Positions 8,208 through 16,400 of a stretch of 64,000 nt of DNA are shown here, in pieces. The number at the start of each line of letters is the position of its first letter. Position 1 is the stretch's first letter. Under the pieces are notes generated by a model, which was given only the letters and a program-made list of their open reading frames with translations, was not told the DNA's origin and did not search any database. A program made the translations under genes and the position numbers. The stretch is taken from NCBI GenBank assembly GCA_044326545.1, contig JBIRBM010000001.1, positions 124,001 through 188,000 on the forward strand. Direction: 5' to 3'. Source of the stretch: JANWJE01 sp044326545. Its GTDB lineage: Bacteria > Chlamydiota > Chlamydiia > Chlamydiales > Parachlamydiaceae.

Positions 8208-8891
8208 GTGACTAAACTTAAAAAGTACAATCTTGCTGGTAAAGAAATTGGTCTCGTTGCCGTTGATGAGCGTCTGATCAATGCTGAAGCCAACAGCCAA
8301 ATGGTAAAAGATTACATTATCGCATTGCGAGCAAATGCAAGACAGTGGTCTGCGAGTACAAAGACGCGTGCAGAAGTTAAGCATACAACGAAAAAATGCA
8401 GTCCTCAAAAAGGGCAAGGTAATGCGCGTCATGGTTCGTTGGTTGCACCTCAATACCGTGGTGGCGGTCGTGTAGGCGGACCAAGACCAAAATTTGATCA
8501 ACACGTCAAGGTCAATCAAAAAGAACGTAAAGCAGCTATTCGCTTTTTAATTTCTGAAAAATTGAAAGAAAATCGTGTGTGGTTGATTGACAATACAGAG
8601 TTGAGTGCCCCTAAGACAAAAACTGTAGCCGACTTTCTTAAAGGATTAAACATTAGTGGCCGCGTCCTCATCTTAGGAGAAGGAACGTTTGCTCAGGTTG
8701 AGACCGAAGGTCATGTTCAGCGCGTCAGCGTTAGCAGCAGTAAGCATCATAACTTTGTAAAAAGTATGCGCAATCTGCCAAAAACAGAATTTATGTTAGC
8801 ATCTAACATTAGTGGTTATGATGTGATGATTGCGCGAGATATTATTCTAACAGAGTCAGCTCTGCATGAATTGAACCAATGGTTAAGCTGA
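8208..8891 (+). CDS. rplD: 50S ribosomal protein L4
   Basis: L4 lines the ribosomal exit tunnel and represses the S10 operon in E. coli. The 227-residue protein contains the characteristic loop GQGNARHGSLVAPQYRGGG and KFDQHVKVNQKERKAAIR. Translation starts at a GTG, with GGAG about eight bases upstream. It follows rplC by 22 nt and precedes rplW by 15 nt, in a tight operon. Whether L4 autoregulates this operon cannot be told from sequence. Confidence 0.95.
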   Translation: MTKLKKYNLAGKEIGLVAVDERLINAEANSQMVKDYIIALRANARQWSASTKTRAEVKHTTKKCSPQKGQGNARHGSLVAPQYRGGGRVGGPRPKFDQHVKVNQKERKAAIRFLISEKLKENRVWLIDNTELSAPKTKTVADFLKGLNISGRVLILGEGTFAQVETEGHVQRVSVSSSKHHNFVKSMRNLPKTEFMLASNISGYDVMIARDIILTESALHELNQWLS

Positions 8892-8906
8892 TAGGAGTAA
8901 TGAGTC

Positions 8907-9245
8907 ATGGCAGAGAATAAAAACTTATATCAAGTGATAAAGCATCAGTATGTGACTGAAAAGTCAATGATGCTGCAAAGATTAAAAACAGCTGAAAGTA
9001 ATCCTTCGCTCAAGCGCTGTCAGTCTCCAAAATATGTGTTTATTGTTGATCGCAATGCTAATAAGCATCAGATCGCTCAAGCTATTGAGGAGATTTATAA
9101 AAATGAAGAAATCAAAGTTGTGGCGGTTAACACCATTAACGTCAAAGCAAAAGCCAGACGTGTGCGTGGCAGACCAGGTTTCAAGAATGCTTTCAAGAAA
9201 GCAGTTGTCACCTTGCGGCCCGGCGATAATCTGGATAATGTATAA
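8907..9245 (+). CDS. rplW: 50S ribosomal protein L23
   Basis: L23 sits at the tunnel exit and contacts SRP and trigger factor. The 112-residue protein has the VTEKS signature near the N-terminus, the YVFIVDRNANKHQIAQAIE core and a basic VKAKARRVRGRPGFKNAFKKA loop region. An internal insertion (about residues 25-38, Ser/Lys-rich) makes it a little longer than E. coli L23 (100). AGGAG nine bases upstream supports the ATG at 8907; another ATG seven bases upstream is out of frame. Confidence 0.93.
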   Translation: MAENKNLYQVIKHQYVTEKSMMLQRLKTAESNPSLKRCQSPKYVFIVDRNANKHQIAQAIEEIYKNEEIKVVAVNTINVKAKARRVRGRPGFKNAFKKAVVTLRPGDNLDNV

Positions 9246-9263
9246 CAGGAGCTTTGAGAGCAG

Positions 9264-10109
9264 ATGTTTAGAAAATATCAACCTATTACACCGGGAACGC
9301 GTCAGCTAGTGTTGCTCACGCATGAGCGCTTGACACGTATCAGCGATGATAAAAAAGCCAAAGTTAAACCGACGAAATCTCTTTTGTTGCCAAAGCGTAG
9401 AACAAATGGGCGCAATAACAATGGCCATATTACCTGCCGCCACAAGGGTGGTGGACATAAGCAACACTATCGCATTGTAGATTTTAAGCGCGACAAAGAA
9501 AATATTCCAGCACGAGTAGCCTCGATTGAATATGATCCAAACCGAACAGCTTATATTGCTTTGTTGAATTATGTTGATGGAGAGAAACGCTATATTTTAG
9601 CTCCACAAGGGCTCAAAGTAGGAGACGTTGTTCAAACAAGCGACCATCCGCCATTTACCGTTGGCAGCTGTATGAAATTAAAATTTATGCCGCTTGGTTC
9701 TACCGTTAACAATATTGAGTTGGTTCCGGGACGAGGTGGAAAAATGGTTCGTTCTGCAGGTCTTTCAGCTCAGTTGATGGCTCGCAGTGGGGGGTATGCA
9801 ACCCTTCGTATGCCATCTGGTGAAGTGCGCATGGTGAATGAAGATTGTCGAGCCACTTTCGGAGCTGTTTCCAATCCAGAACGTAATTTGCGTGTTGAAG
9901 GAAAAGCGGGGCGTATGCGCTGGAAAGGGGTGCGTCCAACAGTGCGCGGTACCGCAATGAACCCTGTTGATCACCCGCACGGTGGTGGTGAAGGGAAACA
10001 TAAAGGTAACACGCCACAAACACCTTGGGGCTTGTATACAAAAGGACTGGTCACCAGATCAAACAAGAAATCTAATAAGCTTATCGTTAAAAGTCGAAGG
10101 AAGAAGTAG
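9264..10109 (+). CDS. rplB: 50S ribosomal protein L2
   Basis: L2 is essential for subunit association and peptidyl transferase activity. The 281-residue protein shows RNNNGHITCRHKGGGHKQ at the N-terminus, the RNA-binding core and the highly conserved MNPVDHPHGGGEGKHKG near residue 230, which includes the functionally important His. Length equals the usual 270-280. It ends two bases before rpsS, suggesting translational coupling. Confidence 0.97.
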   Translation: MFRKYQPITPGTRQLVLLTHERLTRISDDKKAKVKPTKSLLLPKRRTNGRNNNGHITCRHKGGGHKQHYRIVDFKRDKENIPARVASIEYDPNRTAYIALLNYVDGEKRYILAPQGLKVGDVVQTSDHPPFTVGSCMKLKFMPLGSTVNNIELVPGRGGKMVRSAGLSAQLMARSGGYATLRMPSGEVRMVNEDCRATFGAVSNPERNLRVEGKAGRMRWKGVRPTVRGTAMNPVDHPHGGGEGKHKGNTPQTPWGLYTKGLVTRSNKKSNKLIVKSRRKK

Positions 10110-10111
10110 AT

Positions 10112-10375
10112 ATGGGAAGGTCGTTAAAGAAAGGTCCTTTTGTTGATCACCATCTACAAAAAAAGGTTTCAACTCAGAATTCTGAGGGAAGCAAGAAACC
10201 AATAAAGACGTGGTCTAGACGTTCAATGATTACACCTGATATGATTGGGCATACATTTGAAGTGCACAACGGGCGTAAGCATCTTACAGTTTTTGTTACC
10301 GATAACATGGTCGGTCATCGTTTGGGTGAGTTTTCTCCCACACGAACATTTAAAGGACATCCTATTAAGAAATAA
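10112..10375 (+). CDS. rpsS: 30S ribosomal protein S19
   Basis: S19 forms a complex with S13 in the 30S head near the A site. The 87-residue protein begins MGRSLKKGPFVDHHLQKKV and contains WSRRSMITPDMIGHTF and VHNGRKH, the family signature. There is a two-base gap to the rplB stop codon, and the ribosome-binding sequence GGAAGAAG lies inside the end of rplB. Confidence 0.96.
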   Translation: MGRSLKKGPFVDHHLQKKVSTQNSEGSKKPIKTWSRRSMITPDMIGHTFEVHNGRKHLTVFVTDNMVGHRLGEFSPTRTFKGHPIKK

Positions 10376-10389
10376 AGGTTGCTAATAAG

Positions 10390-10725
10390 ATGAATAATGC
10401 TAAAGCCATAAACAAATATGTGCGTATCAGTCCTCGAAAAGCACGTTTAGCTGCCGGATTGATTCGCGGACTGTCAGTTCCTGAAGCTTCGACGCAATTG
10501 ATGTTTAGCAACCTGAAAGCAGGGCGCTTACTGAAAAAAACATTAGATAGCGCTGTTGCCAATGCAGAAACGCAGTTAGAAATGCGAAGAGAAAACCTTA
10601 AAGTCGTTGAAGTACGTGTAGATGAAGGTCCGACATTAAAAAGGTCGAAGCCGAAAAACAAAGGCGGCCGTCATCCAATTATGAAAAGAACAAGCCACTT
10701 TACGGTCATCGTAGGCAATCAATAA
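10390..10725 (+). CDS. rplV: 50S ribosomal protein L22
   Basis: L22 extends a beta hairpin into the exit tunnel and is a site of macrolide interaction. The 111-residue protein opens with NNAKAINKYVRISPRKAR, matching the family start, and contains the hairpin KVVEVRVDEGPTLKRSKPKNKGG. The gene is 14 nt after rpsS and 10 nt before rpsC. Length is standard (110). Confidence 0.95.
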   Translation: MNNAKAINKYVRISPRKARLAAGLIRGLSVPEASTQLMFSNLKAGRLLKKTLDSAVANAETQLEMRRENLKVVEVRVDEGPTLKRSKPKNKGGRHPIMKRTSHFTVIVGNQ

Positions 10726-10735
10726 GGAGTGAGGA

Positions 10736-11380
10736 ATGGGACAGAAAGTAAATCCAGTCAGTTTTCGCCTTGTTCGTACACGTGATTGGCGCTCCAAGTG
10801 GTATGCGAACAAGAAAGAGTTCGGTGACTTATTAATTGAAGATCAGTTAGTTCGTGCGTATTTGTTGAAGAAGCCTGCAATGGTTGGTGTTTCCTCAATT
10901 AGAATTAAGCGTATGAGCGGTAAAATTGAAGTCACAATTGTGACAGCTCGACCAGGCTTAGTTATTGGGAAAAAAGGTGCTGAGATTGATGTTTTAAAAA
11001 CAGAGCTTAGCAAATTAACCGGTAAAGAGGTATGGGTTGCAGTTGAAGAAGTTAAACGTCCTGATATCGATGCTAAAATTGTAGCTGATGGTATTGCAAA
11101 GCAAATAGAAAGACGTATTCCTTTTCGCCGCGCAATGAAAAAAGCAATGCAATCGTCAATGGATGCCGGCGCACATGGGATTAAAATACAGCTTTCCGGC
11201 CGTATTGGTGGAGCTGAAATAGCGCGTACTGAGTGGTATAAAGAAGGAAGTACTCCTCTTCATACGCTTCGTGCTGATATTGACTATGCAACAGGTCGTG
11301 CGGAAACCACCTACGGAAGTATTGGGGTGAAAGTGTGGATCTATCGCGGTGAAGACAATTTAGTGAAGAAGGAGGCCTAA
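10736..11380 (+). CDS. rpsC: 30S ribosomal protein S3
   Basis: S3 forms part of the mRNA entry channel and helicase activity of the 30S subunit. The 214-residue protein begins MGQKVNPVSFRLVRTRDW, contains the KH-domain loop GLVIGKKGAEID (about residues 78-89) and the C-terminal DIDYATGRAETTYGSIGVKVWI signature. AAGGAGTGAGGA immediately before the ATG is a good ribosome-binding site. Confidence 0.97.
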   Translation: MGQKVNPVSFRLVRTRDWRSKWYANKKEFGDLLIEDQLVRAYLLKKPAMVGVSSIRIKRMSGKIEVTIVTARPGLVIGKKGAEIDVLKTELSKLTGKEVWVAVEEVKRPDIDAKIVADGIAKQIERRIPFRRAMKKAMQSSMDAGAHGIKIQLSGRIGGAEIARTEWYKEGSTPLHTLRADIDYATGRAETTYGSIGVKVWIYRGEDNLVKKEA

Positions 11381-11382
11381 CC

Positions 11383-11802
11383 ATGGCTCTGATGCCAAAA
11401 CGAACTAAGCATCGTAAGATGCAAAAAGGACAATTTGCTGGACTCAGCAAAGGGGCCAATTTTATTCACTTTGGAGAATATGGCATCCAGGTCCTTGAAA
11501 GAGGGTGGATTACCAACCAACAAATCGAAGCGTGCCGTGTCGCAATTAACCGTTTCTTTCAGCGCCGTGGTAAAGTTTGGATTCGCATTTTCCCGGACAA
11601 GCCCATTACTAAGAAGCCTGCAGAGGTTCGTATGGGTAAAGGAAAAGGGGGAGTCGATCATTGGGTAGCCGTTGTTAGACCAGGTCGCGTCCTCTTTGAG
11701 GTGGCAAATGTACCTAAAGATATGGCGCAAGACGCCTTGAGACGTGCGGCAGCTAAACTGGGATTGAAAACGCGATTTGTTGAACGCGTAGAACAAGTTT
11801 GA
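11383..11802 (+). CDS. rplP: 50S ribosomal protein L16
   Basis: L16 organises the tRNA-binding region of the 50S subunit. The 139-residue protein starts MALMPKRTKHRKMQKGQFAG and contains the conserved RIFPDKPITKKPAEVRMGKGKG. The start codon is two bases after the rpsC stop, and the ribosome-binding site GAAGGAGG overlaps the rpsC end, so translation is probably coupled. Confidence 0.96.
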   Translation: MALMPKRTKHRKMQKGQFAGLSKGANFIHFGEYGIQVLERGWITNQQIEACRVAINRFFQRRGKVWIRIFPDKPITKKPAEVRMGKGKGGVDHWVAVVRPGRVLFEVANVPKDMAQDALRRAAAKLGLKTRFVERVEQV

Positions 11803-11808
11803 GGAAAT

Positions 11809-12018
11809 ATGTATAAAGCGAAAGATTTAAGAGATCAAAGTATAGAAGAACTTGAAGCGATTTACGATGAATCTTGTAAGAAGCTTTTTGTGCTTAGAAA
11901 CGAGTTAAAGTCTCAAAAAAAGTATGAAAAGCCACATGAAATCAAGCACGTCAGAAAAGATATAGCCCGTGTTTTAACGGTTATTTCTCAAAAACGTAGT
12001 GGAAAACAAACTCAATAA
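11809..12018 (+). CDS. rpmC: 50S ribosomal protein L29
   Basis: L29 is a small two-helix protein beside L23 at the tunnel exit. The 69-residue protein is mainly charged helix: YKAKDLRDQSIEELEAIYDE, then KLFVLRNELKSQKK, and the family C-terminus HVRKDIARVLTVISQKR. Position between rplP and rpsQ is canonical. GAGGAAAT directly upstream of the ATG acts as ribosome-binding site. Confidence 0.92.
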   Translation: MYKAKDLRDQSIEELEAIYDESCKKLFVLRNELKSQKKYEKPHEIKHVRKDIARVLTVISQKRSGKQTQ

Positions 12019-12031
12019 GCTAAGGGTAGTC

Positions 12032-12286
12032 ATGGAACAAGAAAGAGGAAATCGTAAAGTTCAAAAAGGGATTGTTGTCTCCAACAAGATGGAAAAGACT
12101 GTTGTGGTAAAAGTTGAGCGTACTTTCCGACATCCACAGTATGGTAAAGTCATTACCCGTGCAAAGAAATTCTATGCGCATCATGATGGAGCTCCTTTGC
12201 AGATTGGTGATGAAGTTCAGATTGTTGAGACAAGACCTTTATCAAAACTGAAACGCTGGCGTGTAGTGGCAGAGCAAGCAGCATAA
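12032..12286 (+). CDS. rpsQ: 30S ribosomal protein S17
   Basis: S17 is a primary 16S rRNA-binding OB-fold protein. The 84-residue protein starts MEQERGNRKVQKGIVVSNKM and has MEKTVVVKVER and the C-terminal VQIVETRPLSKLKRWRVV signature. A GTG at 11999 in frame would overlap rpmC and add 11 residues. The ATG at 12032 has AAGGG about five bases upstream and gives the standard length, so it is chosen. A 135-nt gap without a gene follows before rplN. Confidence 0.93.
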   Translation: MEQERGNRKVQKGIVVSNKMEKTVVVKVERTFRHPQYGKVITRAKKFYAHHDGAPLQIGDEVQIVETRPLSKLKRWRVVAEQAA

Positions 12287-12421
12287 ATGCAGTTGTAAGC
12301 CCTAAAAGGCATTAGCCAGAAAAAAAAATGGAAATCGGATGGCGAAAGAGAGAAATACAATATGACTCCTGACCAGTCTCCGACTCCCTAAAAAGAAAAT
12401 GATGGATGGAGTTTGTAAGTC

Positions 12422-12790
12422 ATGATTCAACAAGAAACCGAGCTCGAAGTTGCAGATAACTCAGGTGCAAAGCGAGTCAAATGCTTTAAAGTGTTAGGTG
12501 GTTCAAAGCGACGCTATGCTCATGTTGGGGATATTGTTGTCGCATCTGTGCAAGATGCCCTTCCAGAAGGAAGTGTTAAGAAAGGCGATGTGGTCAAAGT
12601 TGTTATTATTAGAACAAAATCTTACATCAAACGTAAAGATGGCACTAAGATTCGTTTTGATACCAATAGCTGTGTTCTGATTGATGATAAGAAAAATCCT
12701 CGTGGAACTCGTGTGTTTGGACCTGTTGCACGTGAAGTGCGCGATAGGGATTTTTTAAAGATTAGCTCACTGGCTCCAGAAGTGATTTAA
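12422..12790 (+). CDS. rplN: 50S ribosomal protein L14
   Basis: L14 contacts the 30S subunit across the interface. The 122-residue protein starts MIQQETELEVADNSGAKRVK, contains KGDVVKVVIIRTK and ends in the typical REVRDRDFLKISSLAPEVI. GGATGGAG before the ATG is the ribosome-binding site. The 135-nt gap to rpsQ is longer than other gaps of this operon half and may carry an internal promoter, but I see no clear -35/-10. Confidence 0.96.
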   Translation: MIQQETELEVADNSGAKRVKCFKVLGGSKRRYAHVGDIVVASVQDALPEGSVKKGDVVKVVIIRTKSYIKRKDGTKIRFDTNSCVLIDDKKNPRGTRVFGPVAREVRDRDFLKISSLAPEVI

Positions 12791-12811
12791 AATAAAAAAG
12801 GCTAGGACGAG

Positions 12812-13165
12812 ATGGAAAAGAAGCCAAATCAATCAACAAGTAAAGTTCGCAAAGGAGACCGTGTTGTTGCTGTATCAGGTAACGATAGAGGTCTTAGTGG
12901 GACTGTACAGTCGCGCAAGGGAGATAAAGTGGTTGTTCAAGGTTTGAATTTACGTAAAAAACACGTGAAAAAAAGCCAAGAAGCTCCCAAAGGTAGAATT
13001 GTGGAAATTGAAAGACCGATTCACGTTTCTAATCTTAAAGTATGCGTAGAAGGCGATACAGCAGCAAAACTTAAAGTACGTACAAATAATGAAGGGGATC
13101 GTGAGCTTGTTTACAAGCAAGGCGGTCAAGAAATGGTCTACCGTTCAGTAAAAAAACCTAAGTGA
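12812..13165 (+). CDS. rplX: 50S ribosomal protein L24
   Basis: L24 initiates 50S assembly. The 117-residue protein has the KOW motif (KVRKGDRVVAVSGNDRGLSG, residues about 11-30) and the EAPKGRIVEIERPIHVSNL block. It is slightly longer than E. coli L24 (104), with an extra N-terminal decapeptide before the KOW motif. Confidence 0.95.
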   Translation: MEKKPNQSTSKVRKGDRVVAVSGNDRGLSGTVQSRKGDKVVVQGLNLRKKHVKKSQEAPKGRIVEIERPIHVSNLKVCVEGDTAAKLKVRTNNEGDRELVYKQGGQEMVYRSVKKPK

Positions 13166-13178
13166 GTAGAAGAAGCCA

Positions 13179-13736
13179 ATGTCTAGGTTAAAAAAAAGAT
13201 ATCAAGCTGAAGTTAAGCCAGCATTACAAGAAAAATTTAAATATGAGAACCCGATGCAGGTTCCTGGCTTATTAAAAGTTGTGATCAACATGGGGATTGC
13301 AGAAGCGTCTAAAGATAAGAACGCAATCCAAGACTGTGTTAGAGAAATGACAATGCTTTCTGGTCAGAAACCCATTGTGACAAAAGCAAAAAAAGCTATT
13401 TCTAACTTTAAACTACGTGAAAAACAACCGATTGGGGTTAAAGTCACTTTACGTGGTAAAAGAATGTATGATTTTATTGACCGATTTGTCAATATTGTGT
13501 GTCCTCGTATTCGTGACTTTAGAGGTTTTCCTTCAAAGTGTGACGGTAGCGGTAATTATACATTAGGTTTAGATGACCAGCAAATATTCCCCGAGATTGA
13601 TTTGGATAAAGTCAAAAAAACTCAAGGGATGCATATCACATTTGTGACAAGTGCCGGTAATGATGAAGAGTGTGTAGAACTCTTAAGATTATTAGGCGTT
13701 CCATTTAAAAATTTACCGATTTCGGTAGCAGCTTAA
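13179..13736 (+). CDS. rplE: 50S ribosomal protein L5
   Basis: L5 binds 5S rRNA and contacts the P-site tRNA. The 185-residue protein has the expected family blocks: NPMQVPGLLKVVINMGIAEA, GQKPIVTKAKKAISNFKLR, IGVKVTLRGKRMYDF and DFRGFPSKCDGSGNYTLG. Start ATG at 13179 is preceded by AGAAG. rpsN, normally the next gene in the spc operon, is absent here and rpsH follows by 17 nt; this absence matches chlamydial gene order. Confidence 0.96.
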   Translation: MSRLKKRYQAEVKPALQEKFKYENPMQVPGLLKVVINMGIAEASKDKNAIQDCVREMTMLSGQKPIVTKAKKAISNFKLREKQPIGVKVTLRGKRMYDFIDRFVNIVCPRIRDFRGFPSKCDGSGNYTLGLDDQQIFPEIDLDKVKKTQGMHITFVTSAGNDEECVELLRLLGVPFKNLPISVAA

Positions 13737-13753
13737 GGACAGGAGGAGAAATC

Positions 13754-14155
13754 ATGGCAGTTAGTGACCCGGTAGCCGATTTCCTCACAAGGATTCGCAA
13801 CTCAATTAAAGCTCAACATCGGTATGTAGATATCAATTGGAGCAAAATGAAGCAGACCCTTGCTGAAATTCTCAAGAATAAAGGATTCATCGAAAACTAC
13901 CTAGTTAAAGTGGATGATGATCAACGTGGGACAATACGGATTTTCTTGAAATATACAAACGGTCGTCGTCCTGTCATCCAAGGATTAAAAAGAGTATCTA
14001 AACCTGGATTGCGCAAGTATGTTGGTCACCAAGATATTCCACGCTTCTACGGCAATATGGGATTATCCATTGTGTCGACTTCTCAAGGAGTCATGCCGGG
14101 CAATGAAGCTAGTCAGCGTGGAATTGGGGGCGAACTTCTGTGTTTGGTTTGGTAA
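13754..14155 (+). CDS. rpsH: 30S ribosomal protein S8
   Basis: S8 binds the central 16S rRNA domain and represses the spc operon in E. coli. The 133-residue protein begins MAVSDPVADFLTRIRNSI and ends in the conserved ISTSQGVMPGNEASQRGIGG-type signature (here VSTSQGVMPGNEA). AGGAGGAG upstream of the ATG is a very strong ribosome-binding site. Confidence 0.96.
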   Translation: MAVSDPVADFLTRIRNSIKAQHRYVDINWSKMKQTLAEILKNKGFIENYLVKVDDDQRGTIRIFLKYTNGRRPVIQGLKRVSKPGLRKYVGHQDIPRFYGNMGLSIVSTSQGVMPGNEASQRGIGGELLCLVW

Positions 14156-14176
14156 GATTAGAGGAGAAAACGACAA

Positions 14177-14719
14177 ATGTCTCGTAAAGGTAAACTTCCG
14201 ATTCCTCTTCCCACTGGCGTAGAGGTTAAAGTAACAGGCGCTGAGGTTATTGTAAAAGGCCCCAAAGGTTCTTTACATCAATCAATTGTTCCTGGTGTTC
14301 AGGTTAAACTTGAAGATAACCATGTAATAGTCGCATTAGAAGGTGATGATTCAGATCTCAACCACTTTCACGGCCTTTATCGCACATTAATCCATAATAT
14401 GGTGATAGGTGCAACAGAAGGTTTTGAAAGAAAGCTTGAAATGATCGGGGTTGGGTACCGAGCTGCCGTACAAGGAGAGTTATTAGATCTTCAATTAGGT
14501 TTTTCTCATCCTACCAAATTGCCAATTCCTAAGGGATTGACAGTTAAAGTAGACAAAAATACTCTGATTAGTATTTCTGGATCAGATAAGCGTCTCGTCG
14601 GACAGTTTGCTGCGACAGTTCGAAGCATGCGTCCACCAGAACCCTATCAGGGCAAGGGAATTCGCTATGCTGGCGAATATGTACGTAAAAAAGCTGGTAA
14701 GGCTGCTGCTAAGAAGTAA
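14177..14719 (+). CDS. rplF: 50S ribosomal protein L6
   Basis: L6 lies near the factor-binding site of the 50S subunit. The 180-residue protein has the two-fold repeated L6 domain, starting MSRKGKLPIPLPTGVEV and ending with the signature RPPEPYQGKGIRYAGEYVRK. GAGGAG precedes the ATG by nine bases. Length matches the family (177-180). Confidence 0.96.
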   Translation: MSRKGKLPIPLPTGVEVKVTGAEVIVKGPKGSLHQSIVPGVQVKLEDNHVIVALEGDDSDLNHFHGLYRTLIHNMVIGATEGFERKLEMIGVGYRAAVQGELLDLQLGFSHPTKLPIPKGLTVKVDKNTLISISGSDKRLVGQFAATVRSMRPPEPYQGKGIRYAGEYVRKKAGKAAAKK

Positions 14720-14735
14720 TTATTGAAGGACTGAT

Positions 14736-15107
14736 ATGAATAATCTAGCAAAGAAGAATCATCAATTACGCGACAAGCGTGCCCTGAGAGTGCGTAAGCA
14801 CATTCACGGAACAAGCACGAAGCCTCGCCTTTGTGTTGTTAAAAGTAACAGCCACATTCAAGCTCAGCTTATCGATGACGATGCAGGACATACTTTAGGT
14901 GGTGTCTCCACCTTTTCAAAAGAACTCCGTAATACCGAGTTCAATCGAAAAAATAAAGCATCTGCTCGCAAACTTGGTGAGCAGATAGCCGAAATTGCTA
15001 AAGGCAAAAACATTAAGGAAGTGGTTTTCGACCGCGGCCCCTTTAAGTATCATGGTGTTCTGGCAGAACTTGCAGATGCAGCTAGAGCCGGTGGATTGCA
15101 ATTTTAA
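14736..15107 (+). CDS. rplR: 50S ribosomal protein L18
   Basis: L18 binds 5S rRNA with L5. The 123-residue protein has a basic N-terminal arm, RLCVVKSNSHIQAQLIDDD, and the C-terminal signature VVFDRGPFKYHGVLAELADA. Position between rplF and rpsE is canonical. Confidence 0.95.
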   Translation: MNNLAKKNHQLRDKRALRVRKHIHGTSTKPRLCVVKSNSHIQAQLIDDDAGHTLGGVSTFSKELRNTEFNRKNKASARKLGEQIAEIAKGKNIKEVVFDRGPFKYHGVLAELADAARAGGLQF

Positions 15108-15139
15108 AGGGATTAGATTAAAAGGAATAAGGACGAGTC

Positions 15140-15697
15140 ATGGCAAAACACAGTGAGTCTCCAAGAAAAGACAAACACAGTGAGTCTCCAAGAAAAGAAA
15201 AACACGGTGAGTCTCCAAAAAAAGAGAAGACAGAAGGTGAACTAACTGAGAAAGTCTTGTCCATTAACCGTTGTTCTAAGGTTGTGAAAGGTGGACGTAA
15301 ATTTAGTTTCTCCGCACTGATCTTAGTTGGTGATGGAAAAGGACGTGTAGGTTACGGATTTGCCAAGGCGAATGAATTGACAGATGCCATTCGCAAAGGT
15401 GGAGAAGCTGCCCGTAAAAATTTGATCCATTGTCCCCTTGAAGGAACAACAATTCCTCACGAAATTACTGTTCATTGGGATGGTGCAACTGTACTTTTAA
15501 AGCCGGCTCCTGCCGGAACAGGTGTTATTGCCGGATCAAAAGTGCGCGCTGTGCTAGAGTTGGCAGGCGTAAAAGATGTGATGGCAAAAAATTTGGGTGC
15601 CCGAAACCCCATTAACCAAGTTAAAGCAACTTTTGCTGCTATTGAACAGTTATCGACACGAGATCAAATTAAGCAGAAAAGAGGGTTACAAGGATAA
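15140..15697 (+). CDS. rpsE: 30S ribosomal protein S5 with repeated basic N-terminal extension
   Basis: S5 contributes to decoding fidelity and the mRNA entry channel. From about residue 33 the 185-residue protein is a standard S5: EKVLSINRCSKVVKGGRKFS, the dsRBD-like fold, and the C-terminal VMAKNLGARNPINQVKATFAA signature. Residues 3-29 are unusual: three tandem copies of a nine-residue unit K-H-S/G-E-S-P-R/K-K-x. The matching 27-nt DNA units are at 15146-15226. The extension sits before the rRNA-binding domain and has no counterpart in E. coli S5. rpmD (L30), which usually follows, is absent; rplO starts three bases after the stop. Confidence 0.95.
   Translation: MAKHSESPRKDKHSESPRKEKHGESPKKEKTEGELTEKVLSINRCSKVVKGGRKFSFSALILVGDGKGRVGYGFAKANELTDAIRKGGEAARKNLIHCPLEGTTIPHEITVHWDGATVLLKPAPAGTGVIAGSKVRAVLELAGVKDVMAKNLGARNPINQVKATFAAIEQLSTRDQIKQKRGLQG
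15146..15226 (+). repeat. three tandem 27-bp repeats inside rpsE
   Basis: Units at 15146-15172, 15173-15199 and 15200-15226. The first two differ at one base and the third at three or four positions. The reading frame is kept (27 = 9 codons), so copy number can change without breaking the gene. High identity of units 1 and 2 suggests recent duplication by slippage. Confidence 0.9.
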
Positions 15698-15699
15698 TT

Positions 15700-16152
15700 A
15701 TGATTTCCCTAGACAAATTAAAAAACACTTCGCGCCCAGCAAAAGCTAGAAAGCGAGTTGGTCGTGGACTTGGTTCAAAGTTAGGTAAGACTTGCGGTCG
15801 CGGTGAAAAAGGAGCTGGTTCTCGTTCCGGTTATAAGCGACGTTATGGAAAAGAAGGGGGGAATATGCCTCTCTTTATGAAGATCCCTATTCGAGGATTT
15901 AATAACGCTCAATTTCGTCGTCAGTATGATGTTATCAATTTAGAACAATTGAATGATGTTTTTCAAGATGGTGAAACAGTCAATCTTGAGACATTACGAG
16001 ATCGCGGATTCATTAGCGGTCCTTCAAACGGTGTGAAACTTTTAGGAAATGGTGAATTGACGAAGAAAGTGAACATACGAGTACACGCATTATCAGCAAG
16101 CGCACGTGAAAAGTTAACACATGCGAAAATTGCCTTTGAAATTGAAAAATAA
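15700..16152 (+). CDS. rplO: 50S ribosomal protein L15
   Basis: L15 is a late 50S assembly protein. The 150-residue protein has the Gly-rich N-terminal signature RKRVGRGLGSKLGKTCGRGE and the C-terminal KVNIRVHALSASAREKL. It follows rpsE by two bases, and rpmD is missing between them. After it comes a 248-nt gap before secY with an inverted repeat. Confidence 0.95.
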   Translation: MISLDKLKNTSRPAKARKRVGRGLGSKLGKTCGRGEKGAGSRSGYKRRYGKEGGNMPLFMKIPIRGFNNAQFRRQYDVINLEQLNDVFQDGETVNLETLRDRGFISGPSNGVKLLGNGELTKKVNIRVHALSASAREKLTHAKIAFEIEK

Positions 16153-16174
16153 ATTTCAATTCGCTCATCGCTAT

Positions 16175-16266
16175 AGGTCATTGCACACAAAATATTAGGT
16201 TTATTTTATCGATTAAATGTTGATATTTTGACATTGTTTTTACGATGAATTCATTTGCAATGACCT
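16175..16266. repeat. inverted repeat in the rplO-secY gap
   Basis: AGGTCATTGCA (16175-16185) and TGCAATGACCT (16256-16266) form an 11-bp perfect inverted repeat around an AT-rich 70-nt centre. Pairing outside the arms is partial. There is no T-tract, so it does not look like a terminator. It could be a regulatory structure for secY or a remnant of a small mobile element. The remainder of the 248-nt gap shows no gene. Confidence 0.55.
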
Positions 16267-16400
16267 GTAGATCGTCCAGCTCGATGTATTTATGCGAGTG
16301 TTCGATTTCCAAATAATAAGGCTTTCGAGTCCGGACATGATCATGTGTTAGGACGCGAGAATAGATGTGATGGATGCACCCTTAACCCCATAGTAAAGAG

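Noticed and set aside
8091..8519. 142-codon frame on the minus strand opposite rplC-rplD
   Set aside because: It is a shadow of strongly conserved ribosomal genes on the other strand, without recognisable protein features.
12287..12421. A missing small gene between rpsQ and rplN
   Set aside because: All frames are short and carry no ribosomal protein motif. The gap looks like spacer.
15146..15226. CRISPR-like array
   Set aside because: The three 27-bp units are directly adjacent with no spacers and lie in frame inside rpsE.
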